Below, piece by piece: positions 26,325 to 36,310 of a stretch of DNA of 64,000 bases (position 1 is its first letter; each line of letters starts with the position of its first letter). This DNA is from Pectobacterium cacticida (GTDB lineage Bacteria; Pseudomonadota; Gammaproteobacteria; Enterobacterales; Enterobacteriaceae): assembly GCF_036885195.1 (NCBI RefSeq), contig NZ_CP133656.1, forward strand, positions 682,001-746,000, read 5' to 3'. A model generated the notes under the pieces. The model saw only the letters and a program-made list of their open reading frames with translations, was not told the origin of the DNA and ran no database searches. A program made the translations under genes and the position numbers.

Positions 26325-27268
26325 TGAGTCGTCCTCGTCGCCGTGGCCGTGATGTTCACGGCGTATTGTTATTAGACAAGCCGCAAGGTGCGTCATCCAA
26401 TGATGTTTTGCAGAAGGTAAAGCGGATATTTAACGCTAACAGAGCGGGCCATACGGGAGCGTTAGATCCGCTAGCAACCGGTATGTTGCCGATTTGCCTT
26501 GGGGAAGCGACGAAATTTTCCCAATACCTGCTGGATTCAGATAAACGCTACCGTGTGATTGCACGTTTGGGACAGCGAACCGACACCTCTGATGCCGATG
26601 GCAACGTAATTGAAGAACGGGCGATAGGTTTTTCTGCAACGGAACTGGAGCAGGCGCTGGAGAGTTTTCGTGGCACTACACAGCAAGTACCCTCTATGTA
26701 TTCGGCGCTAAAATATCAAGGGCGCAAGCTGTATGAGTATGCGCGTCAGGGGCTGACCGTACCGCGCGAGGCGCGTGAAATCACCGTTTACGAACTGCAA
26801 TTCATTCGCTGGGAAGGTGATGAGTTGGAGCTGGAGATTCATTGCTCAAAAGGCACGTACATCCGCACTATTATTGATGATTTGGGTGAAAAGCTAGGCT
26901 GTGGCGCGCATGTGATTTACCTGCGCCGTTTACAGGTTGCCACGTATCCTATTGAAAGAATGGTAACGCTGGAGCAACTGGCCACATTGGTCGAGCAGGC
27001 TCAGGCGCAAGAGCTCTCGCCTTCACTGAGTCTCGATTCGCTGCTCATGCCAATGGAGAGTCCGGTCATAGCTTTTCCTGAAGTGAATTTGATACCCGTT
27101 GTCGCAAGCTATCTTAAGCAAGGGCAGCCTGTTCAGGCGGCGGGTGCGCCGCGTGCCGGGATGGTGAGGATCACCGAAGGTGATGAGCACAAGTTCATCG
27201 GCATGGGTGAAATTGATAGCGATGGTCGCGTTGCGCCAAGACGCCTGGTCGTTGAATATCCGGCCTAG
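26324..27268 (+). CDS. truB: tRNA pseudouridine-55 synthase TruB
   Basis: Forms pseudouridine 55 in the T-loop of all elongator tRNAs. 314 residues as in E. coli. Starts with a basic MSRPRRRGRDVHGVLLLDKPQG. The catalytic aspartate lies in GHTGALDPLATGMLP, with KRYRVIARLGQRTDT and CSKGTYIRTIIDDLG downstream. Overlaps rbfA by one base (TAATG), indicating coupling. A 121-base gap to rpsO should carry an rpsO promoter. Confidence 0.97.
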   Translation: MSRPRRRGRDVHGVLLLDKPQGASSNDVLQKVKRIFNANRAGHTGALDPLATGMLPICLGEATKFSQYLLDSDKRYRVIARLGQRTDTSDADGNVIEERAIGFSATELEQALESFRGTTQQVPSMYSALKYQGRKLYEYARQGLTVPREAREITVYELQFIRWEGDELELEIHCSKGTYIRTIIDDLGEKLGCGAHVIYLRRLQVATYPIERMVTLEQLATLVEQAQAQELSPSLSLDSLLMPMESPVIAFPEVNLIPVVASYLKQGQPVQAAGAPRAGMVRITEGDEHKFIGMGEIDSDGRVAPRRLVVEYPA

Positions 27269-27389
27269 CCTCGCTCGTCGCTTTCTTGCTATCGTCGAAT
27301 GCTGAGGGTAGAATGACGCGGCTTGACTATTGGGTGGCTGAATTAGAGATCGGCGCCTGTTTTTTTATCTATAATGTTGGAGTATTACC

Positions 27390-27659
27390 ATGTCTCTAAG
27401 TGTTGAAGCGAAAGCTAAAATCGTAGCAGACTTCGGTCGTGACGCTAACGATAGCGGTTCTACTGAAGTTCAGGTTGCGTTGTTGACCGCGCAGATAAAT
27501 CATCTGCAAGGGCACTTCGCCGAGCATAAAAAAGATCACCACAGCCGTCGTGGTCTGCTGCGTATGGTTTCTCAGCGTCGTAAGCTGCTGGACTACCTGA
27601 AGCGTAAAGATGTCGCGCGTTACACCAGCCTGATCGAGCGTCTGGGCCTGCGTCGCTAA
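27390..27659 (+). CDS. rpsO: 30S ribosomal protein S15
   Basis: Primary 16S rRNA-binding protein and bridge to the 50S. 89 residues, starting MSLSVEAKAKIVADFG, with the rRNA-binding HHSRRGLLRMVSQRRKLLDYL. Preceded by GTTGGAGTATT. In E. coli S15 represses its own mRNA through a leader pseudoknot; I did not test for one here. Followed by an intrinsic terminator with partial read-through to pnp. Confidence 0.98.
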   Translation: MSLSVEAKAKIVADFGRDANDSGSTEVQVALLTAQINHLQGHFAEHKKDHHSRRGLLRMVSQRRKLLDYLKRKDVARYTSLIERLGLRR

Positions 27660-27680
27660 GTCTTCTGAGTTTTAGTAGGA

Positions 27681-27708
27681 AGGGGCCTCTTTTGGCCCCT
27701 TTCTTCTA
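27681..27708 (+). terminator. Terminator after rpsO
   Basis: AGGGGCC-TCTTTT-GGCCCCT stem followed by TTTCTTCT. Corresponds to the rpsO terminator t1 of E. coli. Confidence 0.85.
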
Positions 27709-27773
27709 GGAAGCGTTAGCAAAACAGAGTAGTGTATTGTTGTTAATATGATCTTTCATTACAGAGATTCGCG

Positions 27774-27826
27774 CGACTAATGAGAGGCTTTATCTGCATA
27801 AGCAAGATAAGGGTTGTCATTAGTCG
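27774..27826 (+). promoter_or_regulatory. RNase III processing hairpin in the pnp leader
   Basis: CGACTAATGA (27774-27783) pairs perfectly with TCATTAGTCG (27817-27826). An inner helix, CTTTATCT / AGATAAGG, extends the stem. It lies 80-130 bases before the pnp start. In E. coli this leader hairpin is cut by RNase III and then used by PNPase to destabilise its own mRNA; the same control is inferred here. Confidence 0.8.
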
Positions 27827-27908
27827 TGAGGATGTAGTGTAAGGGTCGAGAGTTCATTGACGTGCTTATCTTGAAGAGGTGTAGCACGCCCTAGTTAAGG
27901 ATCCTATT

Positions 27909-30029
27909 TTGTTAAATCCGATCGTTCGTAAATTTCAATATGGCCAGAATACTGTCACGTTAGAGACGGGTATGATGGCACGCCAGGCTACCGCCGCTGT
28001 GATGGTAAGCATGGATGATACCGCGGTATTCGTTACCGTGGTCGGCGCGAAAAACGCCAAACCCGGCCAAAATTTCTTCCCATTAACGGTTAACTATCAG
28101 GAGCGTACCTACGCTGCCGGACGTTTCCCTGGTGGTTTTTTCCGTCGTGAAGGCCGTCCAAGCGAAGGCGAAACGCTGATTTCTCGTCTTATTGACCGTC
28201 CTATCCGCCCCCTGTTCCCAGAGGGTTTCCTGAATGAAGTTCAGGTGATTGCGACCGTTGTTTCCGTTAACCCACAGGTTAACCCTGACATCGTTGCCAT
28301 GATTGGTGCCTCTGCGGCGCTGAGCTTATCAGGAATTCCTTTTAACGGTCCTATCGGTGCCGCACGTGTTGGTTATTTGAATGACCAATATGTCCTGAAC
28401 CCAACAACAGATGAACTGAAAGAAAGCCGTCTAGATTTGGTCGTCGCGGGTACAGAGGGCGCGGTTCTGATGGTGGAATCCGAAGCTGATCTGTTGAGTG
28501 AAGATCAGATGCTAGGCGCGGTAGTGTTTGGTCACGATCAGCAGCAGGTTGTTATTGAAAATATTAATGCTTTGGTTGCCGAAGCGGGTAAGCCGAAGTG
28601 GGAATGGCATGCGCCTGAGGTCAATGTTGCTTTAGAACAGCGTGTGCAAGCTCTATCTGAAGCTCGTTTGGGTGACGCGTATCGCATTACTGAAAAACAA
28701 GAGCGCTATGCGCAAGTTGACGCCATTAAAGATGATGTCGTTGCCGCTTTGCAAGCTGAAGATGAAACTTTGGATGCAAGCGAGATTCTGGAAATCTTAG
28801 GTAACATCGAGAAAAACGTGGTACGTAGCCGCGTGCTGGCAGGCGAACCGCGTATTGATGGCCGTGAAAAAGACATGATACGTGGTCTGGATATACGCAC
28901 CGGCGTACTGCCCCGTACTCACGGTTCCGCGTTGTTCACCCGCGGTGAAACGCAGGCGTTAGTTACAGCAACGCTGGGTACGGAGCGCGACGCACAGACT
29001 ATTGATGAGCTGACCGGAGAACGTACCGATCGCTTCCTGTTACACTATAATTTTCCTCCCTACTCTGTTGGTGAAACGGGAATGGTGGGTTCACCAAAGC
29101 GTCGCGAAATAGGGCATGGTCGCCTAGCCAAGCGTGGCGTGCTGGCCGTCATGCCTAAAGCGAGCGAATTCCCGTACACCGTACGTGTTGTATCTGAAAT
29201 CACGGAATCTAATGGATCTTCTTCGATGGCATCTGTCTGCGGTGCTTCTCTGGCTCTGATGGACGCTGGGGTTCCGATTAAGTCAGCCGTTGCCGGGATC
29301 GCAATGGGGTTAGTGAAAGAAGGCGATAACTTTGTTGTTCTGTCCGATATTCTGGGTGATGAAGACCATCTGGGCGATATGGACTTCAAAGTTGCTGGCA
29401 GCCGTGAAGGTATTACCGCGTTACAAATGGATATCAAGATTGAGGGGATTACCCGTGAGATTATGCAGGTAGCGCTAAATCAGGCCAAAGGTGCACGTTT
29501 GCACATTCTGGGTGTGATGGAGCAGGCTATCAGCATTCCACGTGGCGATATTTCTGAGTTCGCCCCGCGTATTCATACCCTCAAAATTAGCACCGACAAG
29601 ATCAAAGACGTAATCGGTAAAGGTGGTTCGGTGATTCGTGCGTTGACGGAAGAAACGGGCACAACCATTGAAATTGAAGATGATGGTACGGTGAAGATCG
29701 CTTCTACGGATGGCGAGAAAGCGAAGCATGCGATTCGTCGAATTGAAGAGATTACCGCTGAAATTGAAGTTGGCCGCGTGTATCAGGGTAAAGTGACTCG
29801 TATTGTCGATTTTGGTGCTTTTGTGGCTATTGGCGGCGGTAAAGAAGGTCTGGTACATATTTCTCAGATTGCCGATAAGCGTGTAGAAAAAGTGACCGAC
29901 TATTTACAGATGGGTCAGGAAGTCTCTGTCAAGGTGATGGAAGTTGACCGTCAAGGCCGCGTGCGCTTAAGTATCAAGGAAGCCACAGTGCAAACCCAGG
30001 ATGCGGCAGCAGCTGCTTCCGGAGAATAA
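27909..30029 (+). CDS. pnp: Polyribonucleotide nucleotidyltransferase (PNPase)
   Basis: 3'-5' phosphorolytic exoribonuclease of the degradosome. 706 residues (E. coli 711). Starts at TTG 27909 (MLNPIVRKFQYGQ) behind AAGGAT; E. coli pnp also uses TTG. Two RNase PH-like domains, the second with FNFPPYSVGETG-type and SDILGDEDHLGDMDFK active-site segments. C-terminal KH (KDVIGKGGSVIRALTEETG) and S1 (GKVTRIVDFGAFV) domains follow. The last residues after the S1 domain are shorter than in E. coli. Confidence 0.97.
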   Translation: MLNPIVRKFQYGQNTVTLETGMMARQATAAVMVSMDDTAVFVTVVGAKNAKPGQNFFPLTVNYQERTYAAGRFPGGFFRREGRPSEGETLISRLIDRPIRPLFPEGFLNEVQVIATVVSVNPQVNPDIVAMIGASAALSLSGIPFNGPIGAARVGYLNDQYVLNPTTDELKESRLDLVVAGTEGAVLMVESEADLLSEDQMLGAVVFGHDQQQVVIENINALVAEAGKPKWEWHAPEVNVALEQRVQALSEARLGDAYRITEKQERYAQVDAIKDDVVAALQAEDETLDASEILEILGNIEKNVVRSRVLAGEPRIDGREKDMIRGLDIRTGVLPRTHGSALFTRGETQALVTATLGTERDAQTIDELTGERTDRFLLHYNFPPYSVGETGMVGSPKRREIGHGRLAKRGVLAVMPKASEFPYTVRVVSEITESNGSSSMASVCGASLALMDAGVPIKSAVAGIAMGLVKEGDNFVVLSDILGDEDHLGDMDFKVAGSREGITALQMDIKIEGITREIMQVALNQAKGARLHILGVMEQAISIPRGDISEFAPRIHTLKISTDKIKDVIGKGGSVIRALTEETGTTIEIEDDGTVKIASTDGEKAKHAIRRIEEITAEIEVGRVYQGKVTRIVDFGAFVAIGGGKEGLVHISQIADKRVEKVTDYLQMGQEVSVKVMEVDRQGRVRLSIKEATVQTQDAAAAASGE

Positions 30030-30168
30030 CACTGTTAAATAACAGCCCTATGGCGCTCCGCTTGATGTTTATGACGAAGCGCTGCATCTATCGTAAGGAT
30101 ATGGATGTTCTTACGCTTAGCGGTCCGGGACAGGATGTTCATCCAATGTTTGTCTTCGGGAGTGGGAA

Positions 30169-31053
30169 ATGAAGCCTTTCTTGCGCTGGTGTTATGTTGC
30201 AACAGCACTCATGCTGGCAGGATGCAGCAACACGGATTGGCGTAAAGACGCAGTATTGGCGATTCCGTTACAGCCGACTTTGCAGCAGGAAGTTATTCTG
30301 GCCCGCATGGAACAAATCCTTGCTAGCCGGGCGCTGACTGATGATGAGCGAGCGCAGCTATTATATGAGCGCGGAGTGTTGTATGATAGCATCGGGTTGC
30401 GGGCTTTAGCGCGAAATGATTTTTCACAAGCACTAACGATCCGCCCTGATATTCCAGAAGTTTTTAACTATCTGGGTATTTATTTTACGCAGGCAGGCAA
30501 TTTTGATGCTGCCTATGAAGCGTTTGATTCTGTACTAGAGCTTGATCCAACTTACAATTACGCGCGTTTAAACCGGGGCATCGCTTTGTATTATGGTGGT
30601 CGCTACCTGTTGGCGCAGGATGATCTGCTGGCGTTTTATCGAGACGATCCGAATGATCCTTTCCGTTCGTTGTGGCTGTATCTTGTGGAGCGAGAGATCA
30701 ATCCAGATGCGGCTGTAAAGGCGTTAAATAAACGCTATCACGATGCTAAGAAAGGACCTTGGGGCTGGAATATTGTCGAATTCTACCTGGACAGTATCAG
30801 TGAGAAAACACTGATGCAACGTTTGCAGGAAGAGGCTACGGATAACACTTCGCTCGCTGAGCATCTCAGTGAAACTGACTTCTATTTAGGTAAGCACTAC
30901 CTAAGTCTGGGGGACAAGGACACCGCTTTGGCGCTGTTCAAGCTGACGGTTGCTAACAACGTTCATAATTTCGTTGAGCACCGCTATGCATTGTTGGAAT
31001 TGGCGCTATTAGGCCAAGAGCAAGACGACCTATCAGGATCGGACCAGCAATAG
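30169..31053 (+). CDS. nlpI: Lipoprotein NlpI
   Basis: Outer-membrane lipoprotein with TPR repeats; in E. coli an adaptor of the Prc protease and scaffold for peptidoglycan endopeptidases. 294 residues as in E. coli. Lipobox LAGC with the lipidated cysteine at residue 19 after a short hydrophobic signal. TPR units span about 62-170 (YERGVLYDSIGLRALARNDF, FNYLGIYFTQAGNFDAAYEA, LNRGIALYYGGRYLLAQDDL). Between pnp and deaD as in E. coli. Confidence 0.96.
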   Translation: MKPFLRWCYVATALMLAGCSNTDWRKDAVLAIPLQPTLQQEVILARMEQILASRALTDDERAQLLYERGVLYDSIGLRALARNDFSQALTIRPDIPEVFNYLGIYFTQAGNFDAAYEAFDSVLELDPTYNYARLNRGIALYYGGRYLLAQDDLLAFYRDDPNDPFRSLWLYLVEREINPDAAVKALNKRYHDAKKGPWGWNIVEFYLDSISEKTLMQRLQEEATDNTSLAEHLSETDFYLGKHYLSLGDKDTALALFKLTVANNVHNFVEHRYALLELALLGQEQDDLSGSDQQ

Positions 31054-31088
31054 CTGACGAACATATCATCAGCCTGAAAAACTTCGGT

Positions 31089-31115
31089 ATCACCTTTGCA
31101 GGTGGTGGCTTTTCT
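31089..31115 (+). terminator. Possible terminator after nlpI
   Basis: ATCACC-TTTGCA-GGTGGT can pair over 6 bp (one G-U) with GGCTTTTCTG downstream. The stem is short and the U-run weak. Confidence 0.4.
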
Positions 31116-31226
31116 GTTCGCTTTTTAATCCAATTTGAGCCGGTTCACACTTTTCAATGAAAATGACTGAAAATTTTCACGATGAGTTATGTAGACTGGC
31201 CGCCATGTTTAATGAGGCACGTGTAC

Positions 31227-33071
31227 ATGACTGATTTACTTACTTCTTTTTCCGATTTGGGGCTGTCTGCTCCGATTATTAATGCCCTGACCGATCTGGG
31301 CTATGAAAAACCATCGCCGATTCAGGCTGAATGTATTCCCCACCTGCTGAACGGTCGCGATGTGCTGGGTATGGCGCAGACCGGCAGTGGTAAAACTGCG
31401 GCTTTTGCTCTGCCGTTACTCAATAATTTAAAACCTGAGTTAAAAGCACCGCAGATGCTGGTGTTGGCTCCAACCCGAGAGTTGGCTGTTCAGGTTGCTG
31501 AAGCCTGTAATGATTTTGCCAAACATATGCACGGCGTTAACGTTGTTGCCTTGTACGGCGGCCAGCGGTATGACGTTCAACTACGGGCGTTGCGTGGCGG
31601 TGCTCAAATTGTTGTAGGTACGCCGGGTCGTCTGCTGGATCATTTGAAGCGCGGAACGCTTGATCTATCTCATCTGAGCGGTTTGGTGCTGGATGAAGCT
31701 GATGAAATGTTGCGGATGGGCTTCATCGAAGATGTTGAAAATATCATGGCCCAGATCCCCGCAGAGCATCAAACTGCGCTGTTTTCTGCGACCATGCCTG
31801 AAGCGATCCGTCGCATTACGCGCCGCTTTATGAGAGATCCGCAAGAAGTGCGTATCCAATCAAGCGTGACGACGCGTCCTGACATTAGCCAGAGCTACTG
31901 GACGGTGCAGGGCATGCGTAAAAACGAGGCGCTGGTTCGTTTCCTTGAGGCGGAAGATTTTGATGCGGCGATTATTTTCGTTCGTACTAAAAATGCGACG
32001 TTGGAAGTGGCCGAAGCGCTGGAACGTAGTGGTTATAACAGTGCTGCGCTGAACGGTGACATGAATCAGGCATTGCGTGAGCAAACGCTAGAGCGCCTGA
32101 AAGACGGTCGTCTTGACATCCTGATTGCGACCGACGTTGCGGCGCGTGGTTTAGATGTTGAACGTATTAGCCTGGTTGTGAACTATGATATTCCGATGGA
32201 CGCCGAATCCTATGTCCATCGTATTGGTCGTACTGGGCGTGCGGGCCGCGCTGGTCGTGCCTTGTTGTTTGTAGAAAACCGTGAACGCCGCTTGCTACGC
32301 AACGTTGAACGCACAATGAAGCTGACGATTCCTGAAGTGGAATTACCGAATGCAGAATTGCTGGGTCAGCGCCGTCTGGCTAAATTTGCCGCGAAAGTAC
32401 AACAGCAGTTGGAAAGTAGCGATTTGGATATGTACCGCGCGCTACTGACCAAGTTACAACCGCAGGAAGAGTTGGATATCGAGACGCTAGCGGCTGCGCT
32501 ACTGAAGATGGCACAGGGTGAACGTCCTCTGATTCTGCCACCCGATCCGGTATTCCGTCCTCGCCGTGAGTTCCGCGAGCGTGATGATTCGCGCGGCGAA
32601 CGTCGCCGCGATCCACGTGAAGCCCGTGATGGCGAGCGTCCGCAACGTCGCGAGCGTCGTGACGCTGGCGAAATGGAATTGTATCGCATCGAAGTAGGTC
32701 GTGATGACGGTGTTGAAGTTCGCCACATTGTTGGCGCTATCGCCAACGAAGGCGATATCAGCAGCCGTTACATTGGCAACATCAAACTGTTTGCGTCTCA
32801 CTCGACTATTGAATTGCCGAAAGGGATGCCAGGTGATCTGCTGTCACACTTTACTCGCACACGTATTTTGAATAAGCCAATGAACATGCAATTGTTGGGT
32901 GACGCAGTGCAACATCAGGAGCGCCGCGAACGTTCTGATAGCCGAGGCGGGCGTTCTTTCTCCGGCGGTGAACGCCGCGAAGGTGGACGTCGTTCATTTG
33001 GCGGGCAGGGTGATGCTCGTCGTGAAGGTCAACGCGCTCCGCGCCGTCGTCCTGCCGATGTTGGCCAATAA
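31227..33071 (+). CDS. deaD: DEAD-box RNA helicase DeaD (CsdA)
   Basis: Cold-shock ATP-dependent RNA helicase acting in 50S assembly and mRNA decay. 614 residues from ATG 31227 (MTDLLTSFSDLGLS), chosen because GAGG lies 9 bases upstream and it matches the E. coli N-terminus; 15 earlier codons are rejected. Q motif, AQTGSGKT, PTRELAVQ, VLDEADEM, FSATMP, and HRIGRTGRAGR are all present. Beyond the helicase core lie an RNA-binding domain and an Arg/Gly-rich tail (residues about 560-614). Confidence 0.96.
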   Translation: MTDLLTSFSDLGLSAPIINALTDLGYEKPSPIQAECIPHLLNGRDVLGMAQTGSGKTAAFALPLLNNLKPELKAPQMLVLAPTRELAVQVAEACNDFAKHMHGVNVVALYGGQRYDVQLRALRGGAQIVVGTPGRLLDHLKRGTLDLSHLSGLVLDEADEMLRMGFIEDVENIMAQIPAEHQTALFSATMPEAIRRITRRFMRDPQEVRIQSSVTTRPDISQSYWTVQGMRKNEALVRFLEAEDFDAAIIFVRTKNATLEVAEALERSGYNSAALNGDMNQALREQTLERLKDGRLDILIATDVAARGLDVERISLVVNYDIPMDAESYVHRIGRTGRAGRAGRALLFVENRERRLLRNVERTMKLTIPEVELPNAELLGQRRLAKFAAKVQQQLESSDLDMYRALLTKLQPQEELDIETLAAALLKMAQGERPLILPPDPVFRPRREFRERDDSRGERRRDPREARDGERPQRRERRDAGEMELYRIEVGRDDGVEVRHIVGAIANEGDISSRYIGNIKLFASHSTIELPKGMPGDLLSHFTRTRILNKPMNMQLLGDAVQHQERRERSDSRGGRSFSGGERREGGRRSFGGQGDARREGQRAPRRRPADVGQ

Positions 33072-33117
33072 AAACATATTGGATAACAGGCATATTGGCC
33101 TATTTTAGGGCATATAA

Positions 33118-33150
33118 AACGGCTCACCGCGATCGGTGAGCCGTTTTTTT
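33118..33150. terminator. Terminator after deaD
   Basis: Perfect 12-bp stem AACGGCTCACCG / CGGTGAGCCGTT around CGAT, with an A-run before and T-run after, so it probably serves deaD and the convergent yhbW. Confidence 0.92.
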
Positions 33151-33247
33151 AGGGCGAAACAAAGCTAATCAACTCCGTTTTATTCGGCGCTTCTACTGTC
33201 CTCGCTCTTTAGCGCGAGGCGGAGGTCAGTTAACTGGGCCGTACGGA

Positions 33248-34261
33248 TTAGCCAATCACGTCTTGGTAAATTTGCATGATCCGTTCGAAAGAGTCCTTTC
33301 GCGCCTGATGGTCAAAAATTTGTCCATTGATCATCACCTCGTCCGCCTCTGTTTCACGCAGTAGGCTCTGTAATCCATGGCGGACTTTCGTACTATCTCC
33401 GACAATCGACAGTCGTAATGCTTGCTCCGCGCTAAATTGTTCGGCAGCAGACCCCACCGTGTCGATATTTTCTACTGGGGCTGGCAGTGGGCCCGGCGCG
33501 CCCCGGCGCAGATTAATAAACTGTTGCTGGATGGAGGTAAAAAGGAAGCGCGCATCCCGATCGCTATCGGCGGCAATGACATTGACGCAAACCATCGCAT
33601 ACGGCGTAGTGTGGGTGGCGGACGGGATAAAGCTTTTACGATAGAGATGTAATGCCTCCAACAACATATCGGGAGCGAAATGTGCAGCAAAGGCAAATGG
33701 TAGCCCCAGCTTGGCGGCTAGTTGAGCGCTATAAAGGCTCGATCCTAATAGCCAGATCGGAACATGTAAACCTTGTCCGGGGACAGCCTGCACCGGCTGC
33801 CCCGGTTGCGCATCGGCAAAATAGCGTTGTAGCTCCTGTACATCGCGAGGGAAATCCTCAATATCGGCGTTTAAATGACGGCGTAGCGCCATCATGGTGC
33901 GTTGATCCGTGCCGGGCGCACGTCCCAATCCTAAATCTATACGACCGGGATACAGCGATTCCAGCGTGCCAAACTGCTCGGCGATGACGAGTGGTGAATG
34001 GTTCGGCAGCATGACGCCGCCGGAACCAAGACGGATACGCTGCGTACCTGAGGCAAGATAGCCGAGTAGTACGGATGTGGCTGCGCTAGCGATACCGGTC
34101 ATATTGTGATGTTCCGCCAGCCAATAACGGTGATAACCCAATTGTTCAGTATGTTGAGCCAGATCCAGCGAGTGATGGAAGGCGTCACGAGCTGTCGCGC
34201 CTTGCGGAATTGGTGCCAGATCGAGCACGGAGAGCACCGGAGGATGTGATGATATGGACAT
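33248..34261 (-). CDS. yhbW: Luciferase-like flavin monooxygenase YhbW
   Basis: 337 residues, close to E. coli YhbW (335). Belongs to the bacterial luciferase-like family of FMN-dependent monooxygenases: DLAPIPQG, YHRYWLAEHHNMTGIASAATSVLLG, LGSGGVMLPNHSPLVIAEQF, PGRIDLGLGRAPGTDQRTM. ATG 34259-34261 (MSISSHPPV) is preferred over an upstream GTG at 34294. The substrate is unknown. It lies in the same yhb cluster as ubiVU, and a link to redox metabolism is only suggested by that. Confidence 0.9.
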   Translation of the reverse strand: MSISSHPPVLSVLDLAPIPQGATARDAFHHSLDLAQHTEQLGYHRYWLAEHHNMTGIASAATSVLLGYLASGTQRIRLGSGGVMLPNHSPLVIAEQFGTLESLYPGRIDLGLGRAPGTDQRTMMALRRHLNADIEDFPRDVQELQRYFADAQPGQPVQAVPGQGLHVPIWLLGSSLYSAQLAAKLGLPFAFAAHFAPDMLLEALHLYRKSFIPSATHTTPYAMVCVNVIAADSDRDARFLFTSIQQQFINLRRGAPGPLPAPVENIDTVGSAAEQFSAEQALRLSIVGDSTKVRHGLQSLLRETEADEVMINGQIFDHQARKDSFERIMQIYQDVIG

Positions 34262-34394
34262 AAGATGGCTCACTTTGTTGGTCACTGACTCCACTTATAC
34301 GGTGGATGCTAACGCCGTCAGTCAATGATGAAAGTCAGGTAAGTATGAGGGAATGTTGAGGTTATGGGTAATGTAAAGGTGCGCTGGGAATAAG

Positions 34395-34410
34395 GGGCGG
34401 TGTACCGCCC
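34395..34410 (-). terminator. Hairpin downstream of ubiV
   Basis: GGGCGG-TGTA-CCGCCC, a compact 6-bp GC stem 15 bases after the ubiV stop. Only CTTATT follows on the minus strand, so termination would be weak. Confidence 0.4.
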
Positions 34411-34424
34411 GGAGAGTCAATAGA

Positions 34425-35303
34425 TTAGGGGACGAGTTCGAGGCCCGCGACGCGTCGCCAATAGCCGTTGCAATCAGCCTGATTTTCCAATGTTATTGGC
34501 GCATGGCCTTGCTCGTTAGCGCGAAATTTTTCCAGCATGTCCAGCGTGCTGATATCGTTCGGCGATAGCCGAACGATATCGACCATGTCTCGCATTGACG
34601 TCAGCTCGTTACCGAGGTTATAGCAATAACCGCTTTGCGTCTGAATGCCATTGAGGACAAAAACCTGCTGATTTTCCTGCGAGAGCATTTTTCGGCCCTG
34701 AGGATAGCGGATACAACAGGTTTCGCATTCGTCTTTGGGACGATCTTCTGAACGTGCGGTAAAGCAGCGGGCGGAATAGGCTAACGGTAAATGACCGTAG
34801 CTGAGAACTTCCACCTCAAACTGATGGCGAAAGCCCAGTTCTTCACACTGATTCAGCAAATCTTTCAGCCAGTCGCGCGACAGCTCAACCGGCATGCACC
34901 AGCGCACCATACCTTGCCGATGGAGGATTCTCAGGGCATAAGCGTTATAGCAATTCAATGCGTGTCCAGCGACAAACGGCAAATTGCGTTCGGCGGCGAT
35001 ATTGACGGCACCCAAATCATTGGCTTCTAACAAAAACTCACCGTTATCTACATAGCGTTTTAGCTCTGCCAATTCAGACGGCGCTTGTAACAGTGCCAGC
35101 GTAGATATCACCACCTGTTTGCCGCTACTGGCGACCTCACGAGCCACATTGAACCAGTCAGCGACTTTCATCAGACGGCGTTTGCTGCACACCGTTTCAC
35201 CGAGATAAATGATATCGGCGCTGCTATTCATCGCCGCCTGATAAAACGCCTCAACATCTTCTTTCGGCCAATAGTAGAGGATATTCCCTAATGCGTATTT
35301 CAT
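34425..35303 (-). CDS. ubiV: O2-independent ubiquinone biosynthesis protein UbiV
   Basis: Peptidase-U32-like 4Fe-4S protein that with UbiU carries out anaerobic hydroxylation steps of ubiquinone synthesis. 292 residues from ATG 35301-35303 (MKYALGNILYYWPKED), same length as E. coli; GGGAG precedes it. The cluster-binding cysteines are visible: C in VCSKRR and the set in ARCFTARSEDRPKDECETCCIRYPQ. Directly follows ubiU after 11 bases. Confidence 0.93.
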   Translation of the reverse strand: MKYALGNILYYWPKEDVEAFYQAAMNSSADIIYLGETVCSKRRLMKVADWFNVAREVASSGKQVVISTLALLQAPSELAELKRYVDNGEFLLEANDLGAVNIAAERNLPFVAGHALNCYNAYALRILHRQGMVRWCMPVELSRDWLKDLLNQCEELGFRHQFEVEVLSYGHLPLAYSARCFTARSEDRPKDECETCCIRYPQGRKMLSQENQQVFVLNGIQTQSGYCYNLGNELTSMRDMVDIVRLSPNDISTLDMLEKFRANEQGHAPITLENQADCNGYWRRVAGLELVP

Positions 35304-35314
35304 CTGTTCTCCCG

Positions 35315-36310
35315 CTACTGCCATTTGCGGTGATAGGCGCCGAGCGTGGTCTGCGCGCCTTCTGCCACCGCGCCTAACGTGTTCATCCAAGCCTGAGTGG
35401 GTACGAATGCTTCAGGATGGGCGAGGCAGCTATCGATAGCCTGCCGCCATACCTGCGTGATTTGGCTCACATAGGCTGGGCTCCGCTGGCGCCCCTCAAT
35501 CTTCACAGAGGCAATATTGGCGGCAATGAGCTCGGGCAGAAGCGCCAGCGTGTTCAGGCTGGTCGGTTCTTCTAAAGCATGATAGCGCTGCCCATCGACC
35601 AAATAACGTCCCTTGCATAGTGTGGGATAACCCGCGTTTTCATCATCCTGATAGCGGTCGATCAGAATATTGTTCAGGCGTGATTCCATGCCGTTCTCCG
35701 TTTGCTGCCAGCGTACGAATCGCGCGGGTGAACAAGCGCCTACGGTATTCGGTGATTCACCGGTCAGATAGGAAGAGAGATAACAGCGGCCTTCCGCCAT
35801 GATGCACAGGCTACCAAAAGCAAAAACTTCGAGTGGCACCGGGCTGGTGCGGGCGATTTGCTTCACCTGATGAAGGGACAGCACGCGCGGCAGCACGATG
35901 CGCGACACATTGAAATGGCGATGATAGAAATGGATTGCTTCGGTGTTTGTTGCCGAGGCCTGCACCGACACGTGACGCTCGATGTCTGGATAGCGCTCAG
36001 CGGCATATTCCAGCATGGCGAGATCGGCGAGGATTAGCACATCCGCGCCAATTTGTGCGGCCATGTCTACGGCGCGTTGCCATCGCTGGAAACCGTTAGG
36101 GTGCGCAAACGTATTGATCGCGATATGCAGCTTACGTTGATGATGATGCACGTACTCGCGAGCTTCCTGTAGTTTCTTATCGGTGAAATTCAGCCCGGCG
36201 AAATGACGTGCGTTGGTGTCATCTTTCAGGCCAATATAGACCGCATCTGCGCCATTATCGATGGCAGCTTTCAGTGCTGGCAGGTTACCAGCGGGGCAAA
36301 GCAATTCCAT
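35315..36310 (-). CDS. ubiU: O2-independent ubiquinone biosynthesis protein UbiU
   Basis: Peptidase-U32-family 4Fe-4S partner of UbiV. 331 residues from ATG 36308-36310 (MELLCPAGNLPALKAA), as in E. coli, behind AAAGGA. It has the U32 signature (FAFGSLCIMAEGRCYLSSYL), further cysteines in VGACSPARF and TLCKGRY, and IKIEGR-like SVKIEGRQRS near the C-terminus. Transcribed with ubiV and divergent from ubiT. Confidence 0.93.
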   Translation of the reverse strand: MELLCPAGNLPALKAAIDNGADAVYIGLKDDTNARHFAGLNFTDKKLQEAREYVHHHQRKLHIAINTFAHPNGFQRWQRAVDMAAQIGADVLILADLAMLEYAAERYPDIERHVSVQASATNTEAIHFYHRHFNVSRIVLPRVLSLHQVKQIARTSPVPLEVFAFGSLCIMAEGRCYLSSYLTGESPNTVGACSPARFVRWQQTENGMESRLNNILIDRYQDDENAGYPTLCKGRYLVDGQRYHALEEPTSLNTLALLPELIAANIASVKIEGRQRSPAYVSQITQVWRQAIDSCLAHPEAFVPTQAWMNTLGAVAEGAQTTLGAYHRKWQ